From Loktanella gaetbuli (lineage in GTDB: Bacteria > Pseudomonadota > Alphaproteobacteria > Rhodobacterales > Rhodobacteraceae), in contig NZ_JAJATZ010000004.1 of the NCBI RefSeq assembly GCF_020531945.1, positions 124,001 to 188,000 on the forward strand: DNA of 64,000 nt. Reading direction: 5' to 3'. Within the stretch, counting starts at the first letter, position 1. Each line of letters opens with the position of its first letter. Under the pieces are notes generated by a model. That model saw nothing but the letters and a program-made list of their open reading frames with translations. It searched no databases and was not told the DNA's origin. Shown here piece after piece: positions 33,401-41,989 of the stretch. The position numbers and the translations under genes are program-made.

Positions 33401-35277
33401 TGTACGTCAAAGGTCACATTGCCATCGGCTGCGCGATCGGCGGTGCCGGTGACGTTCGCGGGTCCGTCCAATCCGGCCACAACCAGTCCAAGGTTGCGAA
33501 GGCTCACGTCGAAATCGCCGGTGCTGACGGCACTGGTCAGATTGGCGCGGCCTGTGATCAGGGCCTCGGGTGTCTCGATCCGCAGGTTGGGCAGGCGCGT
33601 GCCTTCGGTATCGCGCACGGCAGACAGGCGCACGGTGCCTGCGCCCGCCAGAATGGGATCAAGCTGTGCAACATCGACAGCCAGATCGTCGGTGGCTGCA
33701 TCGATGTTGATGTCGAACATGCCGTCCAGCGGTTGCAGAACGGCGGTGATGGTGGCGCGCGCCGCACCCCCCAGATCGCGTCCTGCGAGGGTCGAAAACC
33801 GCTGGATCGCATCGGCGTCAAAATTCAGCTGCGTGTTGATTACAGGCGTGTCGCCACTGGTGTCGATCGTCGCCTCGGCATCCAGTTCGATCCCCGGCCC
33901 GTTCAGCGTCAGTGTCGGGATTTCGATCGGTGCCGTGGGATCGCGCAGGACCACGATCTGTCCCGTCAGCGCATCACCAAAGGCCTGCGCCGCGCCCGCG
34001 TCGTCCAGTTCCACACCGTCGGCCCGGTATTGCAGATCGGCGGTGAACAAACCGGCGTCAGCCGCACTTTCGGCGCGGATCGTGCCGCCGCCGTCCAGCG
34101 TGATCGCGTCGATACCTAGGCCGGGCCGGTCGAACCCGTTGATGTCAAAGCTGGCGGTCCAGTCCTCGCCCAGGCTTTGGTCGAACTGGATGCTCAGGTC
34201 CACGTTGTCGACATAGGTTTTCGGCCCGCCGATGGGCAGCAGAACGCTGTCGCCGGTGGTGTCGGCCACGGTGCCGGTCAGGTCGATGAATTCGGCCCAG
34301 CCGTCGGCATCGACACGCACCTCGCCTTGCAGGTTCAGCTTTTGCGCGCGCAGGTCGAGGTCGGACAGAAAGAACGACCCGTCGTCAGCCTGCGCACCAG
34401 TCGCGACCAGTGCCACATCCGTGCCAAAGAACCCCTGATAATCGGGGGCCAGCAGTGGCGTCACATCGCCGCCGATGTTCAGCGCGAATCCTGTCTGGCT
34501 ATCGGTCTGGTCCAGCGCGAAATTGCCGGTGATCCGGGGCTGGCCGGATGTGGCAAGCGTCAGATCGGCTGCAAATGCGCTGAGTGGTGCATCGCCCTGA
34601 AGGGTCAGCAACAAGGAAGGTGCACCGGGGATGCCCGCGCGGGTGGCGATCAGGCCGTCCTCGCCTTCTTCGACACGCAGGTTCAGGCCGACATTGCGGG
34701 TTTCGTTGTCATAAGATCCTGCAATGTCGAAAATGCCGGTCTGGCCGTCCAGCCGGTTTGCGGTCACATTGGCCGACCCTTCGCCACCTGCCAGTGACGC
34801 GGAACCCGTCAGCGACAGGGCCAGCGCCTCACCGATCAGGGGTTCGCCCAGTTCGATCCGTGCGATGTCGAGCGAATCCAACTGGATCGAGACGGGCAGC
34901 TCTGGCAGAGAAAATGGCTGCGCCTCGGCGTCGGGGATGTTTTCAGATGGGGGTGTGATCGGCGCGCGGTCCACCCGGATCAAGGCCGCGCTCAGTTCCT
35001 GGACGTCGATGCGCCCGCGCAGCAGGGCGCTGCGGTTCCAGTCTAGGGTGACATCTTCAAGTGTCAGCCAGACCCCGTCGCTGTCCGCGACCGTGATGCG
35101 GGCGACCGTTGCCTCGGACGACAGTGCGCCCTCGAACCCCTGAATGTCGACGATACGATCATCGCCCGACAGATTGTCCTGAATGAGGCGCGTCAGGTAA
35201 CCCTCGCCTTCTTCGTCCTGCGCCGTGGCGGCAAAGGGCAGGGCGGCGAGAGTTGCAAATACAAGATACTTTTTCAA
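30493..35277 (-). CDS. tamB: Translocation and assembly module protein TamB
   Basis: A 1594-residue AsmA/TamB-type protein. An N-terminal signal anchor (YLVFATLAALPFAATAQ) is followed by a very long beta-rich periplasmic region, ending in the conserved TamB domain (about 1150-1594) with GQFDLIRGRISILQQRFDLTEG, PEVSFESVPDLPQDEVLSQLIFGR and a terminal beta-strand ending FFERDY. It spans the periplasm, works with TamA in the outer membrane, and is thought to move lipids or help assemble autotransporter-type proteins. Residues about 485-1170 contain four tandem modules of roughly 170 residues. It overlaps tamA by 4 bp. It is longer than E. coli TamB (about 1260 residues), apparently because of these modules. 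Confidence 0.92.
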   Translation of the reverse strand: MKKYLVFATLAALPFAATAQDEEGEGYLTRLIQDNLSGDDRIVDIQGFEGALSSEATVARITVADSDGVWLTLEDVTLDWNRSALLRGRIDVQELSAALIRVDRAPITPPSENIPDAEAQPFSLPELPVSIQLDSLDIARIELGEPLIGEALALSLTGSASLAGGEGSANVTANRLDGQTGIFDIAGSYDNETRNVGLNLRVEEGEDGLIATRAGIPGAPSLLLTLQGDAPLSAFAADLTLATSGQPRITGNFALDQTDSQTGFALNIGGDVTPLLAPDYQGFFGTDVALVATGAQADDGSFFLSDLDLRAQKLNLQGEVRVDADGWAEFIDLTGTVADTTGDSVLLPIGGPKTYVDNVDLSIQFDQSLGEDWTASFDINGFDRPGLGIDAITLDGGGTIRAESAADAGLFTADLQYRADGVELDDAGAAQAFGDALTGQIVVLRDPTAPIEIPTLTLNGPGIELDAEATIDTSGDTPVINTQLNFDADAIQRFSTLAGRDLGGAARATITAVLQPLDGMFDINIDAATDDLAVDVAQLDPILAGAGTVRLSAVRDTEGTRLPNLRIETPEALITGRANLTSAVSTGDFDVSLRNLGLVVAGLDGPANVTGTADRAADGNVTFDVQGQVPETTFAATGTVAPFEDTQRVNAVVNLQADDLSVFRQISNQDLSGAVDLAVDASLLADLTNYSADITGSMQDVQTGFDQVDPLLVGAGSLRGTVGYTGDATYRVQDLDLQTPQLSLTGDALGGLTGPAEADIALRLTDVGLVVDGLAGPLAATITGNRDASEVANLILRAQGPGVDLDADVQIAAPQDDYRIAGRIAAEVPDLAPYAALAGQDAISGGIDLVVDGTLLPDLSAVDVTLNGTTQDITAGIAQVDQLMAGAGRISGGVARTGPDSFALNNLDVATPQFTLSGSGSGGLTGPLNADITAILRDAGTLAQGLNGALTLDLTADRDSTGTAQIDLTARGSGTDVAVDATVAPQEDDYRITATVDAAIAQLSQFAALAGQPISGGLSVNAAATLMPDLSTLDVQARAQTRQLAIGNSQVDQLLAGTGNLTVDASKDGADITVRSFDVQFPQITASGALEAGPGGSAAGQIQARLANVGLFTDVLSGPVTAQGQVGRTAGGDFTLDIDATGPGGIQASADGTVAAGGNLNLDANGQVPLGLANTFITPRSLDGIATFNLSVNGPPALTSVSGQIATGGARLSLPSLSESLENITGRIALDGQSAQIDMTTEVGTGGTLTLTGPVALTGGYNADLGLALRAVRLRDPNLYEAILNGRVTVQGPLAGGAVIGGDVQLSEANIQVPSSGVGGLGELPEVRHLNPDAAVRQTLNRADVAIDGGDRAAAETGGGGPVYPLALTITAPNQIFVRGRGLDAELGGQLALGGTTANIIPVGQFDLIRGRISILQQRFDLTEGSATLQGDFLPYLRLVAATETDNGTVVRIVVEGPANDPEVSFESVPDLPQDEVLSQLIFGRDLSEISPLQAVQLAAAVGELAGRGGGGLIDGFRANLGLDDFDVTTDAEGNAALRAGKYLSDNLYTDVTIGSDGSTEINLNLDITSEITAKGTAGADGETSIGIFFERDY

Positions 35278-37076
35278 AACGCTTGCCCGATCCCGATGTA
35301 GACTTCGACAGACTTGAATTGATCGTCACCGCTGGCGGGTGTGCCGATATCCAGACGGATGGGGCCGATGCCGGTGTCGTAGCGGATGCCGATCCCGACG
35401 CCGGATTGATCCGCGCCGTCCTGAAACGGCGCGGAATCCGCACCGACATAGCCGTAATCGTAGAACCCCACGGCGCTGATTGCTTCGGTGATGCCAACGC
35501 GCGCCTCGATCTGCGCACCGGCAAAGGATTTCCCCCCGACCGTGACGGTTTCGCCGTCGACAATCTGGGGCACGCCCAGCGATTGATAGCCTTGACCGCG
35601 CACGGTGCTGGTGCCGCCTGAATAGAACAGGAAATCCTGCGGGGCCTGGTCGATGTCCGGCCCGATGACGGTGCCCAGCTGCGCCCGTGCGGCGATGGTA
35701 AAACGATCATCGGTTCCGAAACTGACGTATCCGCGTGTGTCCAGAAACCCGCGTGCGCCACTCTCGCCACCATCCAGTGCGAGAAACGGCGTGGCCGAGG
35801 CCTTGATGTAATAACCAGAGGTGGCGTTGGTTTCGCTATTGCGCTTGTCGTAGGTCGCGGCCAGCGGCGCAGTCAAAAGCAGGTAATCCCGGTCGCCGAA
35901 ATTCGTTTCCTCTTGCGCCAGCAAGAGACCCAGACCCCCTTCGATTTCCAGATCCTCGGTAATCAGCCGTGTCACCAGCGCCTCGGTCGAGAATTTGTCG
36001 ATCAGGAATTCAGGCTCGTCTTCGCGGCTGATCGCGGTGGTGAATGTGAAATCCGTCTGCGGGCCATAGATCGCAGGCACCTTGAGCGCGGTCGACAACG
36101 TGTAGTCCGTCCCGCCGGTTGTCCCGCCGATCCCGGCCACCTCGCCATCGATGCGGAAATTCTCTGCCCCGCCAAAGGCGTTGCGGTGAATCCAGAAGGT
36201 CGAAACCCGCACGCCCTCGACCGATGACAGTTCCAGACCGAAACCGATCCGCCGTGGCAGGCTCTCTGCGATGGTTGCAGTGATGGGCAACGTGTCGCCG
36301 GCTGCGATGTCGTCGGCTTCGGTCAGTGCAACAGAATCAAAGGCGCCCGTGCGGCGCAAACGGTTGGCAGCGGCCGTCAGCGCGTCGGGGGAATAGACCT
36401 CGCCCGTGGGCAATCCTGCGATCCGCTGGATCGCCGCGGTGCGCACATCGGCGTTGCCGGTGACGATCAGCGGGCCAAAGGTCAGCTGAGGACCCGTATC
36501 CAGCGTGACATCGGCGGCCAGCAGGTTGTCGCTGTGCTGCGCAATGATTTGTTGGTCCGCGACCTGCACCTTGGCATAGCCCAGTTCCTGCCAACGGGTG
36601 CGTGCGACGCTGGCGGCCTGCCGGATCACATCGGCCTTGGCATCCGCACCGACGGCATAGCCTTCGGGCAGTTCGGTGCCGGGGGCGACAGGGGTGATGT
36701 CGGCCCGGCCAAATGTGAACAGCGGACCGGGCTGGACGTTCAGTGTCACCGTGTCGATGACCTGCGGGCTGTCCAGTGGGGGGATGCCTGCCGCCTCGGA
36801 CCCGTTGACCTGAATGGAAATCACCGGGCTGTAATAGCCCGCGGCATAGAGCGCGGTCAGCAAGCGGCGATAGTCGGCACGCGCGGCGGCGACGTAGTCC
36901 TGCGGGGCTTTGTCAGTCTCTTCGTCGGCATTGATGGAAACCGACAGTGACGCATCGCGCAGCAGGCTGGTCAGGTCGTCATCCGCACCCGGCGCATTCA
37001 GCGTGATCGTCTGGGCCTGAACGGCCCCACTTGCCAACGCCAACAGTCCGGTGGCCCCTAAAACCAGTTTATTCAT
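35274..37076 (-). CDS. tamA: Outer-membrane translocation protein TamA (Omp85 family)
   Basis: A 600-residue protein with a signal peptide (MNKLVLGATGLLALASGAVQA), three POTRA-like domains (about 25-270, containing the DTVTLNVQPGPLFTFGRADI pattern) and a C-terminal Omp85 barrel. The barrel contains the lid-loop motif VRGQGYQS and a final strand ending VYIGIGQAF with the C-terminal phenylalanine expected of outer-membrane proteins. It partners TamB, whose gene overlaps by 4 bp. An in-frame ATG 15 bp upstream (37091) is a possible alternative start. The promoter should lie in the 131-bp gap to truA. Confidence 0.93.
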   Translation of the reverse strand: MNKLVLGATGLLALASGAVQAQTITLNAPGADDDLTSLLRDASLSVSINADEETDKAPQDYVAAARADYRRLLTALYAAGYYSPVISIQVNGSEAAGIPPLDSPQVIDTVTLNVQPGPLFTFGRADITPVAPGTELPEGYAVGADAKADVIRQAASVARTRWQELGYAKVQVADQQIIAQHSDNLLAADVTLDTGPQLTFGPLIVTGNADVRTAAIQRIAGLPTGEVYSPDALTAAANRLRRTGAFDSVALTEADDIAAGDTLPITATIAESLPRRIGFGLELSSVEGVRVSTFWIHRNAFGGAENFRIDGEVAGIGGTTGGTDYTLSTALKVPAIYGPQTDFTFTTAISREDEPEFLIDKFSTEALVTRLITEDLEIEGGLGLLLAQEETNFGDRDYLLLTAPLAATYDKRNSETNATSGYYIKASATPFLALDGGESGARGFLDTRGYVSFGTDDRFTIAARAQLGTVIGPDIDQAPQDFLFYSGGTSTVRGQGYQSLGVPQIVDGETVTVGGKSFAGAQIEARVGITEAISAVGFYDYGYVGADSAPFQDGADQSGVGIGIRYDTGIGPIRLDIGTPASGDDQFKSVEVYIGIGQAF

Positions 37077-37207
37077 TACAATCGCCCGCATCCCCAGTTC
37101 AGATGAACATCTAAAGCATCCCGGAACAAACGCAAATAACAGCTGTGTCCGTTTTCGCGAATCATCGCGCAATTGGCCGTGACCCGCCGGGGGAGGGACG
37201 CGCCCGG

Positions 37208-37975
37208 TCAGGCGAATGGATCGTCGGGATAGCCCACACCCACCAGATATAGCCCGTATGGCGGGCATACCGGGCCACAGGCGCTGCGGTCGCGCGCACC
37301 AAGGGCGGTTTTCACATCGTCGGGATGCCATTGTCCGGCACCCACCCGTTCGAGCGTCCCGACAAAGCTGCGCACCTGATTATGCAGGAACGACCGGGCC
37401 CGCACATGAATGTGCAAGAGCTGACCCGCATGGGTGTCGCGCTCCTCGATCCGCAACTCGTCCAATGTGCGCACAGGGCTGTCCGCCTGACACTGGGCCG
37501 CGCGAAAGGTGGTGAAATCATGCCGTCCCAGCAGATGGTCTGCCCCGGCCTGCATGGCGGCCGCGTCAAGTGGGTGGGTCACGCGCCACATCGTGCCAGC
37601 ATCCGTGGTCAGGGGCGCGCGCCGCGCCGCCAGCTTGAACAGGTAACGTCGTTCGACCGCACTGAAACGCGCGTGCCAGTCATCGGCAACCTGTGCGCAG
37701 TCCAGAACGGCAACGGGCAGTGGCTTGAGGTGGTAGTTCAGCGCCTCTGACAGGCGGAACGGGTCCCAGTCGCGGGTCAGATCGCAATGGGCGACCTGCC
37801 CGGTCGCATGCACGCCGGTGTCGGTCCGGCCCGCTGCACCAATTCTGTGATCGCCCGGTTCCAGCCGCGCCAGTGCCGTCTCGATCGCGGCCTGTACCGA
37901 CGGCTGGTCAGCCTGACGCTGCCACCCTGAAAAGGGTGCGCCGTGGTATTCGATTTTCAGGGCATAGCGCGGCAT
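37208..37975 (-). CDS. truA: tRNA pseudouridine(38-40) synthase TruA
   Basis: A 255-residue enzyme that makes pseudouridine at tRNA positions 38-40. Family signatures are present: IEYHGAPFSGWQRQ at the N-terminus, the catalytic aspartate in GRTDTGVHA, FLHNQVRSFVG and the CPPYGLYL segment near the C-terminus. Length matches TruA. I chose the ATG at 37975 (MPRYALKIEY); an upstream in-frame start would add an unconserved leader. It stands alone between tamA and the divergent ycjX. Confidence 0.94.
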   Translation of the reverse strand: MPRYALKIEYHGAPFSGWQRQADQPSVQAAIETALARLEPGDHRIGAAGRTDTGVHATGQVAHCDLTRDWDPFRLSEALNYHLKPLPVAVLDCAQVADDWHARFSAVERRYLFKLAARRAPLTTDAGTMWRVTHPLDAAAMQAGADHLLGRHDFTTFRAAQCQADSPVRTLDELRIEERDTHAGQLLHIHVRARSFLHNQVRSFVGTLERVGAGQWHPDDVKTALGARDRSACGPVCPPYGLYLVGVGYPDDPFA

Positions 37976-38067
37976 GGAAGGGGTCGTAAAAGCGGGGAGC
38001 GCTGAAATCAATCCCTACCCATCGTCGCAGCGAGACCCTAGTTGTAGCGGACAAAGAGGGGATACCC

Positions 38068-39492
38068 GTGGGCCTGACAGACTTTACCGATCAAATCGCG
38101 CGTGGCGTGGGCAATGTGGCAGGGGCCGTGACCCGGCCACTGACGGCACCGTTCAGCGATCCCGTGATCCGGCTGGGTGTCACGGGACTGTCCCGTGCGG
38201 GCAAGACGGTTTTCATCACATCGCTTGTGGCGAACCTGATGAACCGGGGCCGCATGCCGCAATTGCGTGCGGCGGCCAACGGCGCGATCCAGACCGCCTA
38301 TCTGCAACCGCAGCCCGACGATACGCTGCCACGGTTCGATTATGAAACCTACCTTGGCAACCTGACGGGGCAGGACCCGCATTGGCCCGAAGGCACGCGG
38401 CACATCTCTGAATTGCGCCTGTCGCTGCGGGTGCAGCCCTCTGGCATGTTGGCGGGGTTGCAGGGGCCGCGCACGGTGCATCTGGATATCGTCGACTATC
38501 CTGGGGAATGGCTGCTGGATCTGGCGCTGCTGGATCAGGACTTTGCCACATGGTCGCGTGCGGCACTGGCGCGCGCGCCGGGGCGGCCCAAGGGTGATGC
38601 CTATCTGGCGGCGCTGGACGCCGCCGACCCTGCGCAAAAACTGCAAGAGCCTACAGCACGCACCCTGGCCGATGCGTATACCGCGCATCTGCAGGCGGCG
38701 CGGGCTGCGGGATATTCCGATTGCACACCGGGTCGGTTTCTCTTGCCTGGCGATCTGGCCGGCAGTCCTGTCCTGACCTTTGCGCCGCTGCCGGATGGCG
38801 TGGCGCCGCGCGGATCGCTGGCACGTGAGTTCGAGCGCCGGTTCGAATCCTACAAACGCCATGTGGTGCGTCCGTTCTTTCGCGATCATTTCGCCAAGAT
38901 CGACCGGCAGGTCGTTCTGGTCGACGTGCTGGGAGCGATCAATGCTGGCCCGCGTGCGCTGGACGATCTGCGCAGTGCGATGGCCGACATTCTGACGGCG
39001 TTCAATCCGGGGCGGAACAGCTTTATCAGCCGCATTTTTAACGGGCGACGCGTGGAACGCATCCTGTTTGCCGCGACCAAGGCAGACCACCTGCATCACA
39101 CGCAGCATCCACAGCTGACCGCGATCACGCAGGCCTTGCTGCGCGACGCGCAGGACCGGGCGGATTTCGCGGGTGCGCGGACCGAGGCGATGTCGATTGC
39201 CGCGCTGCGCACGACGGTGGAACAGACCGTGGATCACGATGGTGGCACGCTGGACGTGGTGCGCGGACGCCTGCTGGACAGCGGCAAGGAGGCTGCATTC
39301 TATCCCGGCTTGTTGCCGACCGATCCCGCACACCTGTTGTCACCGGCCCGGTCGGGGGCGGAAAACTGGGGCGAGGGCGACTACAAGGTCATGCGCTTTG
39401 CTCCATCGCATCTGACGCTGAAACCGGGCGAAGGGCCGCCGCATATCCGGCTGGACAAGGCGGCCGAATTCCTGATCGGAGACCGGCTATGA
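38068..39492 (+). CDS. ycjX: YcjX-like GTPase family protein (DUF463)
   Basis: A 474-residue protein of the YcjX/DUF463 family, which is predicted to bind nucleotide. Its P-loop GLSRAGKTVFITSLVANL is at about residues 36-53, followed by the family-specific HLDIVDYPGEWLLDLALL and VLVDVLGAINAG segments and an ATKADHL motif. The cellular role is poorly defined; in E. coli the pair ycjX-ycjF is stress-linked. The GTG at 38068 has AGAGGGG just upstream. The next gene (ycjF-like) overlaps by 4 bp, keeping the pair together. Confidence 0.9.
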   Translation: MGLTDFTDQIARGVGNVAGAVTRPLTAPFSDPVIRLGVTGLSRAGKTVFITSLVANLMNRGRMPQLRAAANGAIQTAYLQPQPDDTLPRFDYETYLGNLTGQDPHWPEGTRHISELRLSLRVQPSGMLAGLQGPRTVHLDIVDYPGEWLLDLALLDQDFATWSRAALARAPGRPKGDAYLAALDAADPAQKLQEPTARTLADAYTAHLQAARAAGYSDCTPGRFLLPGDLAGSPVLTFAPLPDGVAPRGSLAREFERRFESYKRHVVRPFFRDHFAKIDRQVVLVDVLGAINAGPRALDDLRSAMADILTAFNPGRNSFISRIFNGRRVERILFAATKADHLHHTQHPQLTAITQALLRDAQDRADFAGARTEAMSIAALRTTVEQTVDHDGGTLDVVRGRLLDSGKEAAFYPGLLPTDPAHLLSPARSGAENWGEGDYKVMRFAPSHLTLKPGEGPPHIRLDKAAEFLIGDRL

Positions 39493-40466
39493 AACGCCCC
39501 GTGCTGATCGACCTCGACGGGCCCGCCGACCAGACGCCCGCGACCGCGCCCGCCATCGTGGATGACCTGCCGCAGGGGGCCGCGATGCAATCCGTGGTGG
39601 CGCTGGGCACGCGCAAGCCCAACCCGCTGGCGCGCTGGTTCTGGTCGCTGTTGCTGGCGATTTTCGGTTTTATCATCTCGCTTGCGGCGTGGAATTACGT
39701 CACGGGGCTGGTCGCGGCGCATCCGATCCTTGGCATGGTGTTCACCGGACTGCTGGTCCTGTTCGTCTGCGTCTGTCTGGCCGTCGTGATCCGCGAGTTG
39801 TCGGCATTCAGCCGGTTGCGCCGTATTGATCGCGTGCAGGCCGATGCCGCACAGGCCCATGCCGGCCACGATCTGAAGGCTGCGCGCAAGGTGGTGGACC
39901 AACTGACCGCGCTGTATGCCGGGCGCGACGATACCAGCTGGGGGCGGGCGCAACTGGCCGACCGCGCGCCAGAGCTGATGGATGCCGACGGATTGCTTGA
40001 CCTGGCTGAACGCAGTCTGCTGGTCCCGCTGGACGCGCGCGCCGTGGCCGAGGTGCAGGCCGCTGCCCGGCAAGTGGCGCTGGTGACGGCGGTCGTGCCC
40101 CTGGCACTGGCGGATGTCTTTACGGCATTGACGGCAAACATCCGCATGATCCGGCGGATTGCCGAAATCTATGGGGGCCGGTCGGGCACCTTGGGCAGTC
40201 TGCGGCTGGTGCGCACGGTGCTGTCGCATCTGGTGGCAACAGGGGCGGTGGCCGTGGGCGACGATCTGATCGGATCCGTCGCGGGCGGCGGCCTGCTCTC
40301 CAAGGTGTCGCGCCGGTTCGGCGAGGGGATCGTGAACGGCGCGCTGACGGCCCGTGTGGGCGTCGCCGCGATCGAAGTCTGCCGTCCCCTGCCGTTTCAG
40401 GCGGTCAAGCGCCCGTCCGTCACCGGTCTGGTGCAACGGGCGCTGACCGGGCTGTTCGGCAGCTAG
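39489..40466 (+). CDS. ycjF: YcjF-like inner-membrane protein (TIGR01620/DUF697)
   Basis: A 325-residue protein with two adjacent membrane helices at about residues 55-105 (FWSLLLAIFGFIISLAAW and ILGMVFTGLLVLFVCVCLAVV), a helical cytoplasmic domain, and a C-terminal DUF697-like region with glycine-rich segments (VATGAVAVGDDLIGSVAGGGLL). It is translationally coupled to the ycjX-like gene, as in other proteobacteria, which suggests the two act as a membrane-associated pair. Function is not established. It ends 4 bp into the convergent znuA. Confidence 0.85.
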   Translation: MKRPVLIDLDGPADQTPATAPAIVDDLPQGAAMQSVVALGTRKPNPLARWFWSLLLAIFGFIISLAAWNYVTGLVAAHPILGMVFTGLLVLFVCVCLAVVIRELSAFSRLRRIDRVQADAAQAHAGHDLKAARKVVDQLTALYAGRDDTSWGRAQLADRAPELMDADGLLDLAERSLLVPLDARAVAEVQAAARQVALVTAVVPLALADVFTALTANIRMIRRIAEIYGGRSGTLGSLRLVRTVLSHLVATGAVAVGDDLIGSVAGGGLLSKVSRRFGEGIVNGALTARVGVAAIEVCRPLPFQAVKRPSVTGLVQRALTGLFGS

Positions 40467-41464
40467 GACGCCGTGCAATCCACCAGCGTGTCCGCAATAC
40501 TGGTCAGCAGGGTCGAATAAAGTGCGGGACCCGGTTCCAGCCCTGCACCTGCCACGCTGATCGCTGCTGTCTTGGCCGTGGTTCCGTCGGTCAGGGTGCG
40601 GGCCAGATCGTCGGCGGTGTTCACCTCGAACAGCACGCAGCTGACATTGCCGCCGGATACCCGTTCGCGCAGGTCTGACAGGCCTGCGGCACCGGGGGCC
40701 ACCGCTTCGCTGTCGGCCACGGCCCCGGCAGAGGGCACCGTGAACCGGTCTTCGAAATAACCAAAGGCGTCATGGGGTGCCAGCCAGCTGCCAGCAGGCA
40801 CGCCGGCCAGCGTCGTTGTCAGCTGGTCGGTCAGCGTATCCAGACGCTGCATCGTGCCTGCGGCATTGGCGGCATAGGTGGCTGCATTGTCGGGGTCGGT
40901 CGCGGTCAGCGTATCGCGGATCGCGCCCACCCAGACCTTGGCCGCGACCGGGTCGAGCCAGGCATGCGGGTCCAGCCCCGTGTGCGCGTGACCTGAATGG
41001 TCGTCATGGCCTGCGTGATCGTCACCAGCGTGATCATGTTCATGATCGTGGTCCGCATGATCGTCGTGATTGTCATGATCCGCATGGTCTTCATGTCCTT
41101 CATGACCCGCATGATCATCTGCTTCGGTATACATCCGCGGGGTCCAGCCAGCGACCTCTTGCAGGGTCAGTGTCGCGGCTGTGGGCGCGAGCGTGCGCAG
41201 CGGCTCGTCCAGCCAGGGTGTCAGGCTTTCACCGACCCAGACCACCACCTGCGCTTGATCCAGCAGGCGTGCATCGGACGGGCGCAGCGCCATGTGGTGC
41301 GCATCACCACCCGCGGGCACCAGCAGGTCCGGTGCGCCCAGATCTCCCATCACCTGCGCCACAAGGCTATGGATCGGCGCAATATCCGTCAAAACGCGCG
41401 GCACCTCGGCCATCGCGGTGGTGGATAGCATGACGAGGGCTGTTGTTGTGGTCAGACGCAGCAT
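40463..41464 (-). CDS. znuA: Zinc ABC transporter substrate-binding protein ZnuA
   Basis: A 333-residue periplasmic zinc-binding protein with a signal peptide ending at about TAMA. Likely metal ligands are a histidine in GGDAHHMAL, one in GLDPHAWLDP, one in WLAPHDAFGYF, and an acidic residue near the C-terminus. A long His/Asp-rich loop (about residues 118-167, with more than 15 histidines) precedes the second ligand, as in ZnuA proteins that gather zinc at low concentration. It diverges from zur-znuC-znuB with a shared Zur-like operator at 41505-41524. Confidence 0.94.
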   Translation of the reverse strand: MLRLTTTTALVMLSTTAMAEVPRVLTDIAPIHSLVAQVMGDLGAPDLLVPAGGDAHHMALRPSDARLLDQAQVVVWVGESLTPWLDEPLRTLAPTAATLTLQEVAGWTPRMYTEADDHAGHEGHEDHADHDNHDDHADHDHEHDHAGDDHAGHDDHSGHAHTGLDPHAWLDPVAAKVWVGAIRDTLTATDPDNAATYAANAAGTMQRLDTLTDQLTTTLAGVPAGSWLAPHDAFGYFEDRFTVPSAGAVADSEAVAPGAAGLSDLRERVSGGNVSCVLFEVNTADDLARTLTDGTTAKTAAISVAGAGLEPGPALYSTLLTSIADTLVDCTAS

Positions 41465-41504
41465 GGAGAGTCCCCTTGTGATTGGTTTCGGGCGGGGCTA
41501 TAAA

Positions 41505-41524
41505 TGTATTGTTATAACATAACA
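41505..41524. promoter_or_regulatory. Probable Zur box between znuA and zur
   Basis: A 20-bp imperfect palindrome with the perfect 10-bp core TGTTATAACA (41510-41519) and matching outer TGT/ACA triplets. Its AT-rich form, with GTTATAAC at the centre, matches Zur operators of proteobacteria. Sitting 40 bp from znuA and 12 bp from zur, it could repress both directions when zinc is plentiful. Confidence 0.8.
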
Positions 41525-41536
41525 AGTGGACATTTC

Positions 41537-41989
41537 ATGAGCAGCGGTTTCGATCCCCACGATCACAGCGCCTGTGTCAGCGGTGCAATCGCGCAGGCCG
41601 AGGCTGCCGATATCCGCCTGACTCCGGTGCGCCGTCGCGTGCTGGAGATCCTGCTGGAAAGCCATACGGCGATGGGGGCCTATGACGTTCTGGCCCGGCT
41701 GCGGGACGAAGGCTTGGGCGACCAGCCACCCATCGCCTACCGCGCGTTGTCGTTTCTGGTGGATAATGGCCTTGCCCACCGGATCGAACGGCTCAATGCC
41801 TTTGTCGCTTGTGCGCGACCGGGGGCCGAACATGATCCGGCGTTCATGATCTGCCGGTCCTGTCGTACCGTGGCCGAGGCGGCATCGCCTGCAACCCTCG
41901 ACCGTATGGCCAATGACAGCGGATTTGCCATCGAACGCACGGTGATCGAAGCAGAGGGCCTGTGCCCGAAATGTCAGGTACCGGCATGA
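41537..41989 (+). CDS. zur: Zinc uptake regulator Zur (Fur family)
   Basis: A 150-residue Fur-family repressor. The winged helix carries LTPVRRRVLEILLESHTAMGAYDVLARL and PPIAYRALSFLVDNGLAHRIE. The structural zinc site has two CxxC pairs (MICRSC and GLCPKC). Location inside a znu cluster identifies it as Zur rather than Fur. I chose the ATG at 41537, which lies just beyond the Zur box; it would be autoregulated. It overlaps znuC by 4 bp. Confidence 0.92.
   Translation: MSSGFDPHDHSACVSGAIAQAEAADIRLTPVRRRVLEILLESHTAMGAYDVLARLRDEGLGDQPPIAYRALSFLVDNGLAHRIERLNAFVACARPGAEHDPAFMICRSCRTVAEAASPATLDRMANDSGFAIERTVIEAEGLCPKCQVPA

Noticed and set aside
32881..34119. Long open frame antisense to tamB (about 412 codons)
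   Set aside because: Low-complexity and unlike any family; a product of the GC-rich codon bias of tamB on the other strand, without a ribosome-binding site.
38840..38850. GGTTCGAATCC, identical to a tRNA T-arm sequence
   Set aside because: It lies inside the ycjX reading frame, and no acceptor stem or anticodon arm can be drawn around it.
40990..41120. Dense repeats of CATGATC/CATGGTC units resembling a microsatellite or a short CRISPR-like array
   Set aside because: They encode the His/Asp-rich loop of ZnuA in frame, with no regular repeat-spacer spacing.
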